DNA of 64,000 bases from an uncultured Bacteroidales bacterium (GTDB lineage: Bacteria; Bacteroidota; Bacteroidia; Bacteroidales; Paludibacteraceae), in assembly GCA_902766045.1 (NCBI GenBank), contig CACXCA010000031.1, positions 1 through 64,000 of the forward strand, in the 5' to 3' direction. The notes beneath the pieces are model-generated. The model had not been told where the DNA came from and made no database searches. It saw nothing but the letters and a program-made list of their open reading frames with translations. A program made the position numbers and the translations under genes. This document shows positions 45,387 to 54,552 of the stretch, piece after piece (positions within the stretch are counted from its first letter, which is position 1; every line of letters begins with the position of its first letter).

Positions 45387-46420
45387 TACAATCTCATCTC
45401 ATATCTCAAAATAAGTCTCTTCTCGAGGCATTGTCTCAAATTAATGGTATGGGGAAAGGTCCATTGGTTCTGTTTGTTGTCGATGATGCTAATAGAATGG
45501 TTGGAACGTTGACCGATGGAGATTCGAGACGAGCACTGATTGCTGGTTTTACGGTGAATGACAGGGTAGAAAAAATCATGCACCGGGATTTTAAATATTT
45601 ATCGATTGACGATATAAATGACGTACAAAAGATAAAAGAACAGAAATCATTGTTGATGAAGCTTGTCCCTGTCTTGAACAAGGAAATGCAAGTTGTAGAT
45701 GTGATTGATTTACAAAAATATATAACACGATTACCTGTTGATGCTGTATTGATGGCTGGAGGAAAGGGAGAACGACTCCGTCCTTTGACAGAAAACACCC
45801 CCAAGCCTTTGTTGCTTGTGGGAAACAAGGCTATCATAGACCATAATGTCGATCGACTGATTTCGTATGGAATAAAACATATTTCTGTGACGGTTAATTA
45901 TCTGAAAGAACAAATTGAAGAGCATTATTCAGAAGAACGGAATGGAGTGAAAATCAATTGTTGTCGTGAACCAAAGTATTTGGGAACAATGGGCTCTATA
46001 AAGTTCGTCGAAAAATTTTATAATGATGCAGTTTTGGTTATGAATAGCGATTTGTTCACAAACATTGATTATGAGGATTTTTATCTGCATTTTGTCGAAA
46101 ATAATGCAGATATGTCTGTTGCTGCTATCCCGTATAACATATCCATACCGTATGGGATTTTGGATTTAGATGGTCGTGACATCAAAGGTCTTGTGGAGAA
46201 ACCTCAGTATAATTATTATGCTAATGCTGGCATTTATCTTTTTAAACGACAGGTGTTAAAAGAAATTCCAGACAATGTGTTTTTTAACGCTACTGATCTG
46301 ATTGAAAAATTGATTGCGGGGAATAAAAAGGTGATTCGTTATCCACTTAATGGAACATGGATAGACATCGGGAATCCTCAAGAATACCAGAAAGCGAATG
46401 ACTTGGTGAAACATTGGTAG
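45383..46420 (+). CDS. ptmE: CBS-domain sugar nucleotidyltransferase (PtmE-like)
   Basis: 345 residues. A pair of CBS domains (about 1-115; GTLTDGDSRRALIAG) precedes a nucleotidyltransferase domain with the loop LMAGGKGERLRPLTENTPKP and the metal-binding VMNSDLFTNIDYEDF. Campylobacter PtmE, with the same CBS plus transferase layout, makes GDP-glucosamine for the legionaminic acid route, so this gene points to a GDP-linked pathway. It closes the run of nine genes joined by overlaps or 2-base gaps. Other sugar-1-phosphate and nucleotide specificities are possible. Confidence 0.83.
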   Translation: MIQSHLISQNKSLLEALSQINGMGKGPLVLFVVDDANRMVGTLTDGDSRRALIAGFTVNDRVEKIMHRDFKYLSIDDINDVQKIKEQKSLLMKLVPVLNKEMQVVDVIDLQKYITRLPVDAVLMAGGKGERLRPLTENTPKPLLLVGNKAIIDHNVDRLISYGIKHISVTVNYLKEQIEEHYSEERNGVKINCCREPKYLGTMGSIKFVEKFYNDAVLVMNSDLFTNIDYEDFYLHFVENNADMSVAAIPYNISIPYGILDLDGRDIKGLVEKPQYNYYANAGIYLFKRQVLKEIPDNVFFNATDLIEKLIAGNKKVIRYPLNGTWIDIGNPQEYQKANDLVKHW

Positions 46421-46573
46421 AATGAACCTTTCCATTAATAACAACTATTGGTGTGACAAGGCTGATAAGTAGGATCAATGATAATAAAAAAGAATAGGAA
46501 CATTCTATCGTGTGTTGGTGTGTTAGGTTGAAGTAAATGTATATATGAAAATAATGTTTTATATATCACTTTC

Positions 46574-47596
46574 ATGAAACATGTTTTTAGGATATCAAGT
46601 CATTTCACATTCTATTTGTGTAAAAGTTATATAAAGTCGCAGTCATTGAATCAGGACGATTGTGTTTTGTTTTTGGTTCGTAATTACAAGATTCCTCCGG
46701 AATACAACGAGGAATTTTCTCGAAGGATAAGTACAGAGTACAATGTTGATCAGAAGAATGGACGAGTGTTTGCGGGATTGAATGTCTTTAAGACATGGCA
46801 TAATATTGCGAATTTTGATCGACTTGTGGACTCATACATTGGACAAGAACCATTTGTTTGGTACACGCAGGTTTGTAATGATGATTTGTGCAGTTTGATG
46901 GTGACAAAGCATAATTGTCATGGATACTATGTCATAGAGGATGGACTAGGTTCTTATTTATCCAATAATCCTCAAACGTTTGTGGGGTGGCGTTATTGGG
47001 TCTATAGGATGTTTTTGAATGTTTTCTTCCCTCGTATTTATTCGGTCAAGAAGTGGTATATCAATTCAGAACACCCAAAATTCAAAGGGTGTATTGCCTC
47101 CAACCAGAAGTGCTTTCCTTTGCATCAACAGTCATTGCAGGTGGTGGAGGTGGTATATGATAAAATCACTTTAGAAAGATGTCCTGATGCGATTTTATCT
47201 GTTGATCCGTTGTTTTTCTATATGGATGAACATTCTGTAGAATTGATATATCGGGATTTGGCTGCTTTTATGAAAATAAAGAATTATAAAATACTGTATT
47301 ATAAATACCATCCGAGTTTTAATAGTTCTGTAAATGAGGGAATACGGAAAAAATATGAGCTTATAATAAAGAAGTATTTCAAAATGGATCTTGCAGAAAT
47401 TTCTCCAACTATATCGTTGGAAAGTGTTCTTTATACGTATAAGTGCGATTTTTACACGAGTCGATCATCGGTATCCATATATGCTTCATCAATGGGAGCA
47501 CTTTGCTATTCGTATTCTTCTGTGATTGAAAAGTATGTGCCGAACTATGGAGAAATACCAGAAATAAAGAATTTCTGTACAATGGTGGAAATATAA
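46574..47596 (+). CDS. Putative sialyltransferase-like glycosyltransferase (GT52/polysialyltransferase type)
   Basis: 340 residues, no signal peptide. Three short motifs shared by bacterial sialyltransferase families GT38, GT52, GT80 and GT97 are present in order: an acidic-acidic-Gly motif (YVIEDGLGSY, near residue 121), the His-Pro motif (YYKYHPSF, near 245) and the Ser-Ser motif (YTSRSSVSIYASSMGA, near 297). It would use the CMP-sugar made by the operon just upstream to cap or polymerise a surface glycan. A 153-base gap without a clear terminator separates it from ptmE. Overall similarity is low, so assignment rests on motifs and context. Confidence 0.68.
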   Translation: MKHVFRISSHFTFYLCKSYIKSQSLNQDDCVLFLVRNYKIPPEYNEEFSRRISTEYNVDQKNGRVFAGLNVFKTWHNIANFDRLVDSYIGQEPFVWYTQVCNDDLCSLMVTKHNCHGYYVIEDGLGSYLSNNPQTFVGWRYWVYRMFLNVFFPRIYSVKKWYINSEHPKFKGCIASNQKCFPLHQQSLQVVEVVYDKITLERCPDAILSVDPLFFYMDEHSVELIYRDLAAFMKIKNYKILYYKYHPSFNSSVNEGIRKKYELIIKKYFKMDLAEISPTISLESVLYTYKCDFYTSRSSVSIYASSMGALCYSYSSVIEKYVPNYGEIPEIKNFCTMVEI

Positions 47597-47659
47597 AATA
47601 ATAATAATTTGCTATTGATATAGAAACGTGCGTTGTAAAACAAGTAGGTATAAAAAGGT

Positions 47660-48616
47660 ATGGTAAAGGTTTCTGTTGTAGTCCCTATTTATAATGCAGG
47701 TAAGTATCTTGCTCCATGTCTTGATTCTTTGCTTAATCAGACATTGAAGGATATCGAGGTAATCTGTGTGTTGGATTGTCCTTCGGATGGCTCAGAAAAA
47801 GTTGTTGAAGAATACGCAAAAAAAGATGATAGGGTTGTTGTTATCTATAATGACCATAATCTGCATGTGGGAGAATCTAGAAATGTGGGAATCCGAAATG
47901 CAAGAGGTATATATATAGGTTTTTCTGACCATGATGATTTACATGAGTTAGATATGTATGAAAAAATGGTGGAAGTGGCGAATGATGACACTCTGATGGT
48001 TGTCTCTGGTCTATTGGGTAGAGAACTTCATAAATATGATAATATGCCATGTCTAAATGATGAGGCTTATTTGGCTGTGACAGCTCGAAATGCTAGTACA
48101 CATGTGACCACCAATATTTATCGAAGAGATTTTATTTTAGATAATCACATATTCTTCATTGATAATAAACGATGTTCAATAGAGGATTCTATTTTTAATA
48201 GTAGAGTATTAAGCTCAATTGTAAATGCGAAAGGATTGATTTCTATTGTTCCACAATGCTTTTATCTTCATGTTGATTATGGAGGTAATCAAAATAAATC
48301 GTATGACCATTGGCGGTTTGATAAGGTGATGAATGCAATTGATGAGTTATATAAGATTGCATCAGAGACGAGAATAGATTCATCGAAAAAACGGAAAGCA
48401 TTATTCCTTGGTAGTTTAAAAACTCTATATACTTCTTTTTTGAGAGAGAAAAATGAACGTGGTATTGTAAGTTCATATAGATTGATTAAGAATATGATTA
48501 AAGAGAAAAAAGCATGTGGTATAATAATGAAAGATTATCCAATGACTTTTAATGGATTATCTATATCGAAATGTGTATTTGCAGTAATTGTAAAATTGAT
48601 TTGTAAATTGTATTAA
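47660..48616 (+). CDS. Family 2 glycosyltransferase
   Basis: 318 residues. The GT-A fold is evident from VSVVVPIYNAGKYLAPCLDSLLNQT, the nucleotide-binding VICVLDCPSDGS, RNVGIRNARG and the metal-binding acidic cluster FSDHDDLHELDMY. The C-terminal part is variable and ends with a hydrophobic stretch (CVFAVIVKLICKLY), so it may touch the membrane. It presumably adds one sugar to the glycan served by the upstream operon. The donor is unknown. The first 18 bases are the same as those of the GT2 gene at 53063. Confidence 0.85.
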   Translation: MVKVSVVVPIYNAGKYLAPCLDSLLNQTLKDIEVICVLDCPSDGSEKVVEEYAKKDDRVVVIYNDHNLHVGESRNVGIRNARGIYIGFSDHDDLHELDMYEKMVEVANDDTLMVVSGLLGRELHKYDNMPCLNDEAYLAVTARNASTHVTTNIYRRDFILDNHIFFIDNKRCSIEDSIFNSRVLSSIVNAKGLISIVPQCFYLHVDYGGNQNKSYDHWRFDKVMNAIDELYKIASETRIDSSKKRKALFLGSLKTLYTSFLREKNERGIVSSYRLIKNMIKEKKACGIIMKDYPMTFNGLSISKCVFAVIVKLICKLY

Positions 48617-48626
48617 AACAACTGAA

Positions 48627-51131
48627 ATGAAAGAGAAATTATCAAAGAAAGGACTAAAATGTATTATCCCGTATGTGGTTTCTGTCCTGGTTTTTATTAT
48701 GTTGGCGTGTATTTATGCATCTCCTGTGTTGAGTGGGAAAGTATTACAGGCGGGAGATAATAATAATTGGAAAGGAATGTCACATGAGGCGGTTGAATAT
48801 GGGGAAAAAACAGATGGTAATACATATTGGACGAATTCTATGTTTGGTGGTATGCCAACGTACCAGATAACAACTGGTAAAACAGAATTAAGTGCCCCAT
48901 ATGGTTTCTTAACTAAATGTGTGAGACTCGGATTTAAAGACACATTGATGTTCTTAATTTGTTATTTTTTGTCTTTTTTTATATTGTTAAAATCCTTTCG
49001 AATAAATACGTTGTTGTCTGTGGTGGGGGCTATTGCTATATCAATGTCATCGTATTTTTATATTATTATTCCAGCGGGACATTTTACTAAGGCGTGTGGT
49101 ATCGCAATGATGGCTCCTGTTTTGGCTGGATTCTATCTGATATTTCATAAAAGATATATATTGGGTGCATTGTTAACAATGTTGTATGTTTGTCTTGGAT
49201 TTATGATGCATCCTCAGATGAGTTATTATTACATTCTTTTGATTGGAGTGTTGTGTTGTGCTGAGTTATATGTTCATGCTAAGGAAAAACGTTGGAAGGA
49301 TTTTGGTATAGCCTGTTTCTTATTTGTTGGTTCTTTATTCATTGGATTGGGAACGTCTTATCCAAACATTAAAATTAATTTAGAATATTTGACGGAAACT
49401 ATGCGAGGAGGACATTCTGAATTGGTGAAAGAATCTGATAAGACAGACAAACCTACAGGTCTAAGTATAGATTATGCTACAAGTTGGAGTTATGGTATAG
49501 ACGAATCATTTACCTTTTTGATCCCTGGTTTTAAGGGGAATGCTTCAGGTTATTCTGTAGATAAAAAATCAGAGGTTTATCGTGCAATGATAGAAAACCA
49601 TATTCCTTCAAAGCAAGCTGCTGCTTATTGTAAACAGCTCCCAACTTATTGGGGTACGCAGCCTTTTACTGCTGGTCCTGTATATATGGGCGCAATTATA
49701 TGTTTTTTGTTTGTGTTGGGATTGCTTATTGTGAAAGGACCGTATAAATGGGCATTGCTGGTTGCAACTATTTTTTCTGTATTGTTGTCCTGGGGTAGTA
49801 ATTTCATGCCTCTTACAGAAGTCTTCTTTAACTATTTCCCTATGTATAATAAATTCCGTGCAGTATCTTCTATTCTGGTAGTTGCAGAAATCACTATGCC
49901 TTTGTTGGCTATTTTAGCATTAAAAGATATCTCAGAAGGAAGAATTAAAGGGAAAGAGTTAGAAAAGAAAATAATGATCTCATTTGGTATCGTTGGGGGA
50001 CTGTGCGTATTCTTCTATCTTTTTGCTAATTTATTGTTTGATTTCACAAGCCCAATAGATCAACAAATATTTGCACAACAGCCTAGTTGGTATTATGAGT
50101 CTATTTTAAAAGAACGTTCCTCTATGCTTACTGGGGATGCATTGAGATCATTCGTTTTTATTGCCTTGGCAGCTTTGTCATTATTCCTTTTTGTTAAAGG
50201 TAAGATTAATAGAGTCTTATTTATTGGTTCATTAGGCGTCTTGATATTGCTTGATATGTGGCCTATAAATAAGCGCTATTTTAATGATACTTGTTTTGTT
50301 TCAATGAAACAAAATGATGATTTCTTCAAAAAAATGCCATGGGAGAAACAATTGTTAGAAACAGATAAAGACCCTAATTATCGTTTGCTAAATCTAACTA
50401 CAAATACGTTTAATGATGCTCGTACATCTTATTACTTTAAATCGATAGGTGGTTATCATGCTGCTAAATTGCGCCGATATCAAGATTTAATAGAGGAGCA
50501 TATTTCGAAGTTTAACATGTCTGTACTTAATATGTTAAACACGAAATATATTGTTGTGAAAGGTGCTGATGGATATCCTTTAGTCCAATATAATCGTGAG
50601 GCTATGGGTAATGCTTGGTTTGTTGATTCTCTGTTAGTTGTAAATACGCCTAATGAGGAGTCGGATGCATTAAATGTCATAGATGTAAGAAAAACGGCTG
50701 TCTTGGATGCTAAATTCGGGGAATTTGTAGAAGAAAAGAATTTTGGACATGATAGTCTGGCAACTATTCGGATGGTTTCGTATGAACCGAATAAACTTGT
50801 TTATGAATCGAATTCCACGAAAGATGGAACGATTGTTTTTTCTGAAATCTACTATCCTTATGGTTGGCATGCTTCTATTGATGGAACGCCTGTAGAGCAT
50901 TTTAGAGTTAATTATGTTTTACGTGCACTTAATGTGCCAGAGGGTAAACATACAATCCAATTTTATTTCTATCCAGATAGTTACACGAAAGCTCTTCCTG
51001 TAGCATATGCTTCATATGTCATTATATATATATTATTGTTCGTTACTATTGGATGGGCTATTATTGAATGTTTTGGATTGAATGATAGAGTGCAGCATAT
51101 ATTAAATAAATATAGGAAAAATCCTCGTTAA
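48627..51131 (+). CDS. YfhO family multi-pass membrane protein
   Basis: 834 residues with about 12 hydrophobic segments, the first at residues 14-32. Typical motifs are YASPVLSGKVLQAGD, MFGGMPTYQ, MMHPQMSYYY and a C-terminal soluble domain (ENRAMGNAWFV-like REAMGNAWFVDSL, EIYYPYGWHASIDG). YfhO-type proteins belong to the GT-C-like superfamily. In Gram-positive bacteria one of them glycosylates lipoteichoic acid, and in Bacteroidetes the role is not established. The gene lies 10 bases after a GT2 gene and probably shares its transcript, so a part in lipid-linked sugar transfer is plausible. Confidence 0.82.
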   Translation: MKEKLSKKGLKCIIPYVVSVLVFIMLACIYASPVLSGKVLQAGDNNNWKGMSHEAVEYGEKTDGNTYWTNSMFGGMPTYQITTGKTELSAPYGFLTKCVRLGFKDTLMFLICYFLSFFILLKSFRINTLLSVVGAIAISMSSYFYIIIPAGHFTKACGIAMMAPVLAGFYLIFHKRYILGALLTMLYVCLGFMMHPQMSYYYILLIGVLCCAELYVHAKEKRWKDFGIACFLFVGSLFIGLGTSYPNIKINLEYLTETMRGGHSELVKESDKTDKPTGLSIDYATSWSYGIDESFTFLIPGFKGNASGYSVDKKSEVYRAMIENHIPSKQAAAYCKQLPTYWGTQPFTAGPVYMGAIICFLFVLGLLIVKGPYKWALLVATIFSVLLSWGSNFMPLTEVFFNYFPMYNKFRAVSSILVVAEITMPLLAILALKDISEGRIKGKELEKKIMISFGIVGGLCVFFYLFANLLFDFTSPIDQQIFAQQPSWYYESILKERSSMLTGDALRSFVFIALAALSLFLFVKGKINRVLFIGSLGVLILLDMWPINKRYFNDTCFVSMKQNDDFFKKMPWEKQLLETDKDPNYRLLNLTTNTFNDARTSYYFKSIGGYHAAKLRRYQDLIEEHISKFNMSVLNMLNTKYIVVKGADGYPLVQYNREAMGNAWFVDSLLVVNTPNEESDALNVIDVRKTAVLDAKFGEFVEEKNFGHDSLATIRMVSYEPNKLVYESNSTKDGTIVFSEIYYPYGWHASIDGTPVEHFRVNYVLRALNVPEGKHTIQFYFYPDSYTKALPVAYASYVIIYILLFVTIGWAIIECFGLNDRVQHILNKYRKNPR

Positions 51132-51181
51132 GGGAGAACGTTAGTTTGTCTTTTCGGATATTTTACTAATCGTTAACAAAG

Positions 51182-51850
51182 GTGGAGAAAGTTTGTAAAT
51201 ACTTGATAGCTATACTTTTGATAGTATTGGAATCATGCATTTCCTCACCTCGGAATGTGAATATAGAAACTATTGATTCTCTGCAGATGGTTCTGAATGA
51301 GGAGAATATTGATAGTGCATCTATATCTGAAAAATCATTCTGCGAAATAATAAGGGATAATTTAGCGAAATATCTGTTGAATGATACAATTTTTCCTGAT
51401 ATCCGTGGATGTTCAAAAATAGGAGATTATCATTTGTTGTTTTTTACAGAAGGGGAAGATTGTGAACGCAAATATTGTTATCGAACGATAAATAATCGGT
51501 TTGAAGTAGTTGATTCGCTTAATCTCTATGGCGGTGGATGCCCTTTTGTTACTACTCCTGATGAGGTATTTGGTGTCGGTGGCGAATACGATTATTTCAA
51601 AAAGGATACGATAAGAAACTATTGTTATGCAACTACTTCGGAAGATTTTCAGACGCTGATGGTCAACGATAGCATTTTGTATATTTCGAGTACGGAGTAT
51701 ATGGTAAAAGATATAATTTCGGAGAAATATTATACAACTGAATTTGTAAAAAAGGAAATCTTTTCAATAGACAGTAAAGGTTATTTTTATCTTAAACGTG
51801 AAGTGCCTGATTCTTTCAGTGTTGATTCCTTGTTCGCTCGAATAAGGTAA
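51182..51850 (+). CDS. Hypothetical lipoprotein (GTG start)
   Basis: 222 residues. The frame opens with GTG at 51182, and no ATG fits before the signal. The signal peptide VEKVCKYLIAILLIVLESC has lipobox LESC with Cys19. The mature part is polar and contains several Cys and Tyr (GEDCERKYCYRTINNRF, YGGGCPFVTTP). No family was recognised. It lies 50 bases after the YfhO gene and ends at a bidirectional terminator shared with trpS. Confidence 0.6.
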   Translation: MEKVCKYLIAILLIVLESCISSPRNVNIETIDSLQMVLNEENIDSASISEKSFCEIIRDNLAKYLLNDTIFPDIRGCSKIGDYHLLFFTEGEDCERKYCYRTINNRFEVVDSLNLYGGGCPFVTTPDEVFGVGGEYDYFKKDTIRNYCYATTSEDFQTLMVNDSILYISSTEYMVKDIISEKYYTTEFVKKEIFSIDSKGYFYLKREVPDSFSVDSLFARIR

Positions 51851-51875
51851 AATCAGCTGTAGTGAAAAAAATAAC

Positions 51876-51908
51876 GAAGGTCGGTTGCCTAATCAGGAAC
51901 CGACCTTC
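51876..51908. terminator. Bidirectional terminator between the lipoprotein gene and trpS
   Basis: GAAGGTCGGTT (51876-51886) and AACCGACCTTC (51898-51908) are perfectly complementary. A-rich sequence to the left gives a U-tract for the minus strand. Confidence 0.87.
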
Positions 51909-51931
51909 ATTGTTTTATATGTGTTGTGGAT

Positions 51932-52921
51932 TTAGAAGTTTCTGAATCCCATGATCTCTCTTACCTCCTTAATTGTCTTTGAGGCACTCTCTCTGGCTAA
52001 TTCTTTTCCTCTGGTAACCGCATTGTGTAGAATCTCAGGATGTGCATCAATATAGGCGATACGCTCTCTGATAGGTTCTGTTGCTGCAATGATGTCTGCT
52101 GCCAGTTGTTTCTTGAGGTCTCCATAACGAATCTCACATTTGTTCCATTGTTCATCAAAGTAAGCTACTGTATCTGGTGTTGATACCACTTTCATGATGG
52201 TGAACAGGTTTTCTATGTAATCGGGTTTTACCTGATTCATTTCAGTCGGACCTTGGTCGGTCAAAGCTTTCTTGACTTTCTTTTCAATGGTTTTGGCATC
52301 GTCGGCCAAATAGATACAGTTGCCTTCTGATTTACCCATCTTTCCACTGCCATCTAGACCAGGAATTTTGATTGGCTCTGTTCCGTCGTTATAAGCAATT
52401 GGTTCTTTGAAATATTCTACTTTGTAGAAGTTGTTGAATCGTTTGGCAAAATTACGAGTCATCTCCAAATGTTGCAGTTGATCTTTACCCACAGGCACTT
52501 GGTCTGCATTGTGGATAAGGATGTCGGCAGCCATCAAGGTTGGGTAGGTGAGAAGTCCTGCGTTTACATTCTCTGGTTGTTTCCTTGCCTTGTCTTTGAA
52601 TGACACGGTCTTGGTTAGTTCTCCTAGATATGCATGCATGTTGAGCATCAAGTAGAGTTCAACAACTTCTGGCACATCACTTTGAATAAAGATTGCTGAT
52701 TTCTCAGGGTCCAATCCACATGCCAGATATTCAGTTAATACACTCTTTACATTTGGATAAAGAATGTTTGGATCTGGATGAGTCGTTAAAGAGTGGTAGT
52801 CGGCTATGAAGAAGAAACAACGATTGTTCTCCTGCATGCGTATAAAATTTTTTAAGGCTCCGTAATAATTGCCAAGATGGAGGTTCCCAGTTGAACGGAT
52901 GCCACTAACAACAGTTTTCAT
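51932..52921 (-). CDS. trpS: Tryptophanyl-tRNA synthetase
   Basis: 329 residues, the normal length for class Ic TrpRS. It charges tRNA-Trp. The HIGH-type motif is TGNLHLGNY (residues 11-19), and the KMSKS-type motif is GKMGKSEGN near residue 195. PTLMAADILIHNADQVPVGKDQ forms the tryptophan pocket region. It is monocistronic on the minus strand with a TACCTTTG promoter box. Confidence 0.96.
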   Translation of the reverse strand: MKTVVSGIRSTGNLHLGNYYGALKNFIRMQENNRCFFFIADYHSLTTHPDPNILYPNVKSVLTEYLACGLDPEKSAIFIQSDVPEVVELYLMLNMHAYLGELTKTVSFKDKARKQPENVNAGLLTYPTLMAADILIHNADQVPVGKDQLQHLEMTRNFAKRFNNFYKVEYFKEPIAYNDGTEPIKIPGLDGSGKMGKSEGNCIYLADDAKTIEKKVKKALTDQGPTEMNQVKPDYIENLFTIMKVVSTPDTVAYFDEQWNKCEIRYGDLKKQLAADIIAATEPIRERIAYIDAHPEILHNAVTRGKELARESASKTIKEVREIMGFRNF

Positions 52922-52952
52922 TATGTTTGAATTTATGTATTATAAAACTATG

Positions 52953-52960
52953 CAAAGGTA
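52953..52960 (-). promoter_or_regulatory. -7 promoter box of trpS
   Basis: The minus strand reads TACCTTTG, 31 bases before the start codon. It lies back to back with the plus-strand promoter at 53015-53043. Confidence 0.6.
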
Positions 52961-53014
52961 GTTAAAAACTACAATTTTTGGAAGAAAAACACAGGGGCTT
53001 TGGCGGTTTTTTAT

Positions 53015-53043
53015 TTGACTTGTTTGGAAATTTTATACTTTTG
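53015..53043 (+). promoter_or_regulatory. Promoter of the GT2-VanZ-GT4 group
   Basis: TTG at 53015-53017 and TACTTTTG at 53036-53043 are 18 bases apart. The frame is open from TTG 53000, but that codon lies before the transcription start, so ATG 53063 is preferred. Confidence 0.65.
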
Positions 53044-53062
53044 TGAAAACAAAAATGAAGAA

Positions 53063-54076
53063 ATGGTAAAGGTTTCTGTTATACTTCCCGTTTATGGTGT
53101 CGCTCTCTACATTGAGAAGTGCGTGGATTCACTATTGATGCAGACATTGCAGGAGATGGAATTTATATTCGTAGATGATCATGGTCCAGATGATAGCATA
53201 GAGAGGGTAAAACGAAAAATAGAGAATCATGTACGGAAAGACCAGTTTAAGTTTGTTAAACCTGAACATAACTTGGGGGCTGGAATGGCTCGGAACTATG
53301 CTTTCCAATATGCAACGGGTGAATATATCGCTTTCGTTGATAGTGATGATACGATTGAACCAACGATGTTTGAGGAACTATATAATGCGTCGAAGTGTCA
53401 AGAGGGTGTGGATTTATGTTATTGTCATGCTTTCAAGGATTATGAGGATGGTCGGTCGAGTGAGATCTTGAGGAATCCGATCGTGGATAAGGGTGATTTC
53501 ACAAGAGAAAAGAAAAGCTATTTCCTACAAAACTATGTATCTCTCTTTTGGACATTCATATACAGACGGGAATATTTGGAGAAACAACAAATTCGTTTCC
53601 CTGAGGATCGTTCGGCGGATGATAGTTTTTTTGTCTTCTGCAGTTTGATATTGGCAGAGTCGGTTGCCAGTGTGGATAAACCTTTCTATCATTATTTGAT
53701 ACGTCCAGGTTCTGTGTGTACATCTAAAGTGAGTGATAAGTATAAGAAGCGACTCTCGACCTTTAGTAAATTATTGGACTTCGCTAAGCAACGGGGTGTT
53801 TATGATTTATATAAAGATGAGGTGGATTATATCTATATAAAGAAAGGGTATTTGACCTCTGTGTTTAGTTATTTGTATAATTCATTGACGCCCAATAAGA
53901 GTACGTTAAAAGAAATACTGCTGGAAATAGAGAATAAGATTCCAGATTTCCGGGAAAATCCTTTTTTGAAGAGGAATGAGAAGTTGTCTTTTGTGATGAA
54001 TTGTATTGAATATTTTCCATTCCTTTGTGTGAAGATACTTCCTCCGTTTGTAAGACGGTCGAACATGATTTTGTAA
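53063..54076 (+). CDS. Family 2 glycosyltransferase
   Basis: 337 residues from ATG 53063. The GT-A motifs are VSVILPVYGVALYIEKCVDS, FIFVDDHGPDDS, ARNYAFQYATGEYIAFVDSDD (the DxD site) and the acceptor-side acidic RSADDSFF. It starts with MVKVSV, as does the GT2 at 47660, and both genes share their first 18 bases, so they may be paralogues. It is the first gene of a three-gene group with a VanZ-like protein and a GT4. Donor and acceptor are unknown. Confidence 0.86.
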   Translation: MVKVSVILPVYGVALYIEKCVDSLLMQTLQEMEFIFVDDHGPDDSIERVKRKIENHVRKDQFKFVKPEHNLGAGMARNYAFQYATGEYIAFVDSDDTIEPTMFEELYNASKCQEGVDLCYCHAFKDYEDGRSSEILRNPIVDKGDFTREKKSYFLQNYVSLFWTFIYRREYLEKQQIRFPEDRSADDSFFVFCSLILAESVASVDKPFYHYLIRPGSVCTSKVSDKYKKRLSTFSKLLDFAKQRGVYDLYKDEVDYIYIKKGYLTSVFSYLYNSLTPNKSTLKEILLEIENKIPDFRENPFLKRNEKLSFVMNCIEYFPFLCVKILPPFVRRSNMIL

Positions 54077-54113
54077 ATGATATAAAAAATAGTAAACGGT
54101 TAAATCGATAAAT

Positions 54114-54521
54114 ATGCTGCGTTTCTTTCGAGTGTATGGTATGTCCGTACTTTATTCTTTGTTCGTTTTTTATATGAGCATTGTGCCGGATGTTCCGGAT
54201 TTTAAGTTGCCAGATTTTAATCTGAAGGATAAGGTTATGCATGGGGGGGCTTATGTGGTATTGTCTCTGATTATATGTTTTGAACTTTATCGTCAGCGTT
54301 ATTTGTTCCGAGAAAAGAAAATGGTTGCATGGAGCATTGGCTTCCCTATTTTGTATGGAGGACTCATTGAACTATTACAAGAGAATTTCTTTCCTCCTCG
54401 TTCGGGAGAATGGAGCGATTGGTTAGCTGATATTGTAGGTGCTTTAATTGGATATTTTATAGCTAAATATATCTTCCCGAAATATGTTAAACCAGAGCCA
54501 CAGGGTATTTCTTGTAGATAG
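54114..54521 (+). CDS. VanZ-like membrane protein
   Basis: 135 residues with four hydrophobic segments. The motif DKVMHGGAYVVLS at the start of the second segment and the C-terminal ELLQENFFPPRSGEWSDWLADIVGALIGY are characteristic of the VanZ family. Such proteins are common in Bacteroidetes. VanZ itself gives low-level teicoplanin resistance by an unknown mechanism, and there is no sign of resistance genes here. It lies 37 bases after the GT2 gene. Confidence 0.85.
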   Translation: MLRFFRVYGMSVLYSLFVFYMSIVPDVPDFKLPDFNLKDKVMHGGAYVVLSLIICFELYRQRYLFREKKMVAWSIGFPILYGGLIELLQENFFPPRSGEWSDWLADIVGALIGYFIAKYIFPKYVKPEPQGISCR

Positions 54522-54552
54522 TATTGTATAATGATCAGTTAGGTAGGTAATC

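Noticed and set aside
54114-54521. VanZ-like gene as a glycopeptide resistance determinant
   Set aside because: No vanH, vanA or vanX is present, and VanZ-like proteins are common in this phylum with no link to resistance.
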